NCBI RefSeq assembly: GCF_019504385.1
Contig: NZ_CP080590.1
Location: forward strand, 662,001 to 726,000
DNA length: 64,000 nucleotides
Reading direction: 5' to 3'
From: Devosia salina
GTDB lineage: Bacteria; Pseudomonadota; Alphaproteobacteria; Rhizobiales; Devosiaceae
The notes below the pieces were generated by a model. The model searched no databases. It was not told the origin of the DNA and was given only the letters and a program-made list of their open reading frames with translations. Below are positions 63,416-64,000 of the stretch, one piece after another (position 1 is the stretch's first letter; each line of letters begins with the position of its first letter). A program made the position numbers and the translations under genes.

Positions 63416-64000
63416 CTAGACTGTGCCTTTGATGGCATTTGCGCGCGCGTGGATTAATGGGGGATCGGGAACATGTCGCCGAGCGGCTTCTTCAAATCGA
63501 AGCAATTCCTGGGGGGACATGCTGCCAATTGCAGCGCCCAGGCGCGGCGACAAAATGGCTGTCGCCCAGAACTCATCGAAGTCCCGAAATCCTTGCGTGA
63601 TCCGGATTTCTCGGCCTTCAATGTTGGAGAGGCCCGCTTGCATCCAAAGGCGCTTCATCTCGTCAGCATCGCCGGCTTCCGGATGTGGCGGGACTGGCAC
63701 CTCGAAGTCGCAGTCGCGCGCGGCACGGTTCATCGCTTCGTAGGGAAACCCGCCCCCCTCAAGATCCCAAGTGTAGCAGGCCACAATGCCTCCGGGACGA
63801 ACCACGCGCGCCATCTCGCGGACGCCGAGCGCCGGATCAGGCATGAAGTGCAGAACAAGCGCTGCGACCGCGATGTCGACGGATTGGTCGGGCAACTCGA
63901 TCTTCATTGCGTCTCCGCGTTTGAAGGTCGCTGCAGGTCCCAGGTCGCGGCTCCGTGCAAAAGCGAGCTGGGCCTCTGACGGGTCAATGCCGAGAAGCGA
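63416..64000 (-). CDS. Class I SAM-dependent methyltransferase, N-terminus outside window
   Basis: The frame is open to the window edge at 64000, and about 194 C-terminal residues are present. GIDPSEAQLAFARSR is the acidic-loop region of the SAM fold, RGDAMKIELPDQSVDIAVAAL motif II, and LHFMPDPALGVREMARVVRPGGIV (in part) the Methyltransf_11/UbiE-type motif III. It belongs to the broad small-molecule methyltransferases; substrate unknown. The glycine-rich motif I lies just beyond the edge. Confidence 0.85.
   Translation of the reverse strand, partial: SLLGIDPSEAQLAFARSRDLGPAATFKRGDAMKIELPDQSVDIAVAALVLHFMPDPALGVREMARVVRPGGIVACYTWDLEGGGFPYEAMNRAARDCDFEVPVPPHPEAGDADEMKRLWMQAGLSNIEGREIRITQGFRDFDEFWATAILSPRLGAAIGSMSPQELLRFEEAARRHVPDPPLIHARANAIKGTV

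Overview
The window reads as a chromosomal segment of a high-GC alphaproteobacterium of the Hyphomicrobiales, most like Devosia and relatives. This rests on gene content (IalB-type protein, TIGR02301 protein, SleB-type hydrolase, short-Q-loop CydAB, carbohydrate ABC operons with LacI regulators) and on Rhizobiales-style palindromic intergenic repeats. It is an inference from the sequence alone. No plasmid, phage or conjugation module is visible.

Region 1 (1-24 kb) is mostly housekeeping: a 5'-truncated DUF2207 membrane protein, glyS, a DUF808 membrane protein, a GSU2403-type nucleotidyltransferase with a striking double palindrome upstream, and a tightly overlapping ispH-GNAT-rnhA operon. A PEP-utilising enzyme with a degenerate ATP-grasp half follows, then a TagO-like secreted protein, a SleB-type wall hydrolase, an HD hydrolase, ygfZ, a dihydroorotase-like gene, several small exported proteins, a Nudix hydrolase, a YedK/HMCES-type SRAP protein, a hemerythrin protein, a GlcD-type FAD oxidase, a histidine phosphatase, aroC, an MBL-fold hydrolase and bioY. 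Two paired palindromic (BIME-like) repeats lie at 17.03-17.15 kb and 19.08-19.20 kb.

Region 2 (24-29 kb) is a DNA-repair block: a poxvirus/bacterial-type topoisomerase IB diverging from ku and a three-domain ligD, a bacterial NHEJ system.

Region 3 (29-48 kb) is carbohydrate uptake and respiration. A rhamnoside operon (GH78 rhamnosidase, binding protein, two permeases, ATPase) diverges from a LacI regulator. A cyanide-insensitive-type cydAB operon ends in a 37-codon DUF2474 gene. tRNA-Pro(CGG) and tRNA-Gln(TTG) diverge, followed by a gene-poor degraded stretch. A second sugar operon, in transcription order lacI, permease, permease, binding protein and a very large GH31 glycosidase, lacks its own ATPase and carries LacI-like operators in front of its own regulator.

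Region 4 (48-57 kb) is a two-component system (7TMR-DISM histidine kinase and OmpR-type regulator) diverging, across an unusually AT-rich palindromic promoter region, from a 1593-residue autotransporter built of hierarchical repeats. An IalB-family protein follows.

Region 5 (57-64 kb) is accessory: cupin, LysR regulator, DUF4386 membrane protein, then a MalT-like LuxR regulator whose C-terminal DNA-binding domain is lost where it joins out of frame to a thioredoxin-reductase-like gene that has lost its N-terminus. The window ends inside a methyltransferase gene on the minus strand.

The best candidates for unusual biology are the kinase/regulator-autotransporter pair, the degenerate PPDK-like enzyme, the double palindrome before the nucleotidyltransferase, and the chimeric regulator-reductase junction. 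I saw no clearly new multi-gene defence or mobile system.
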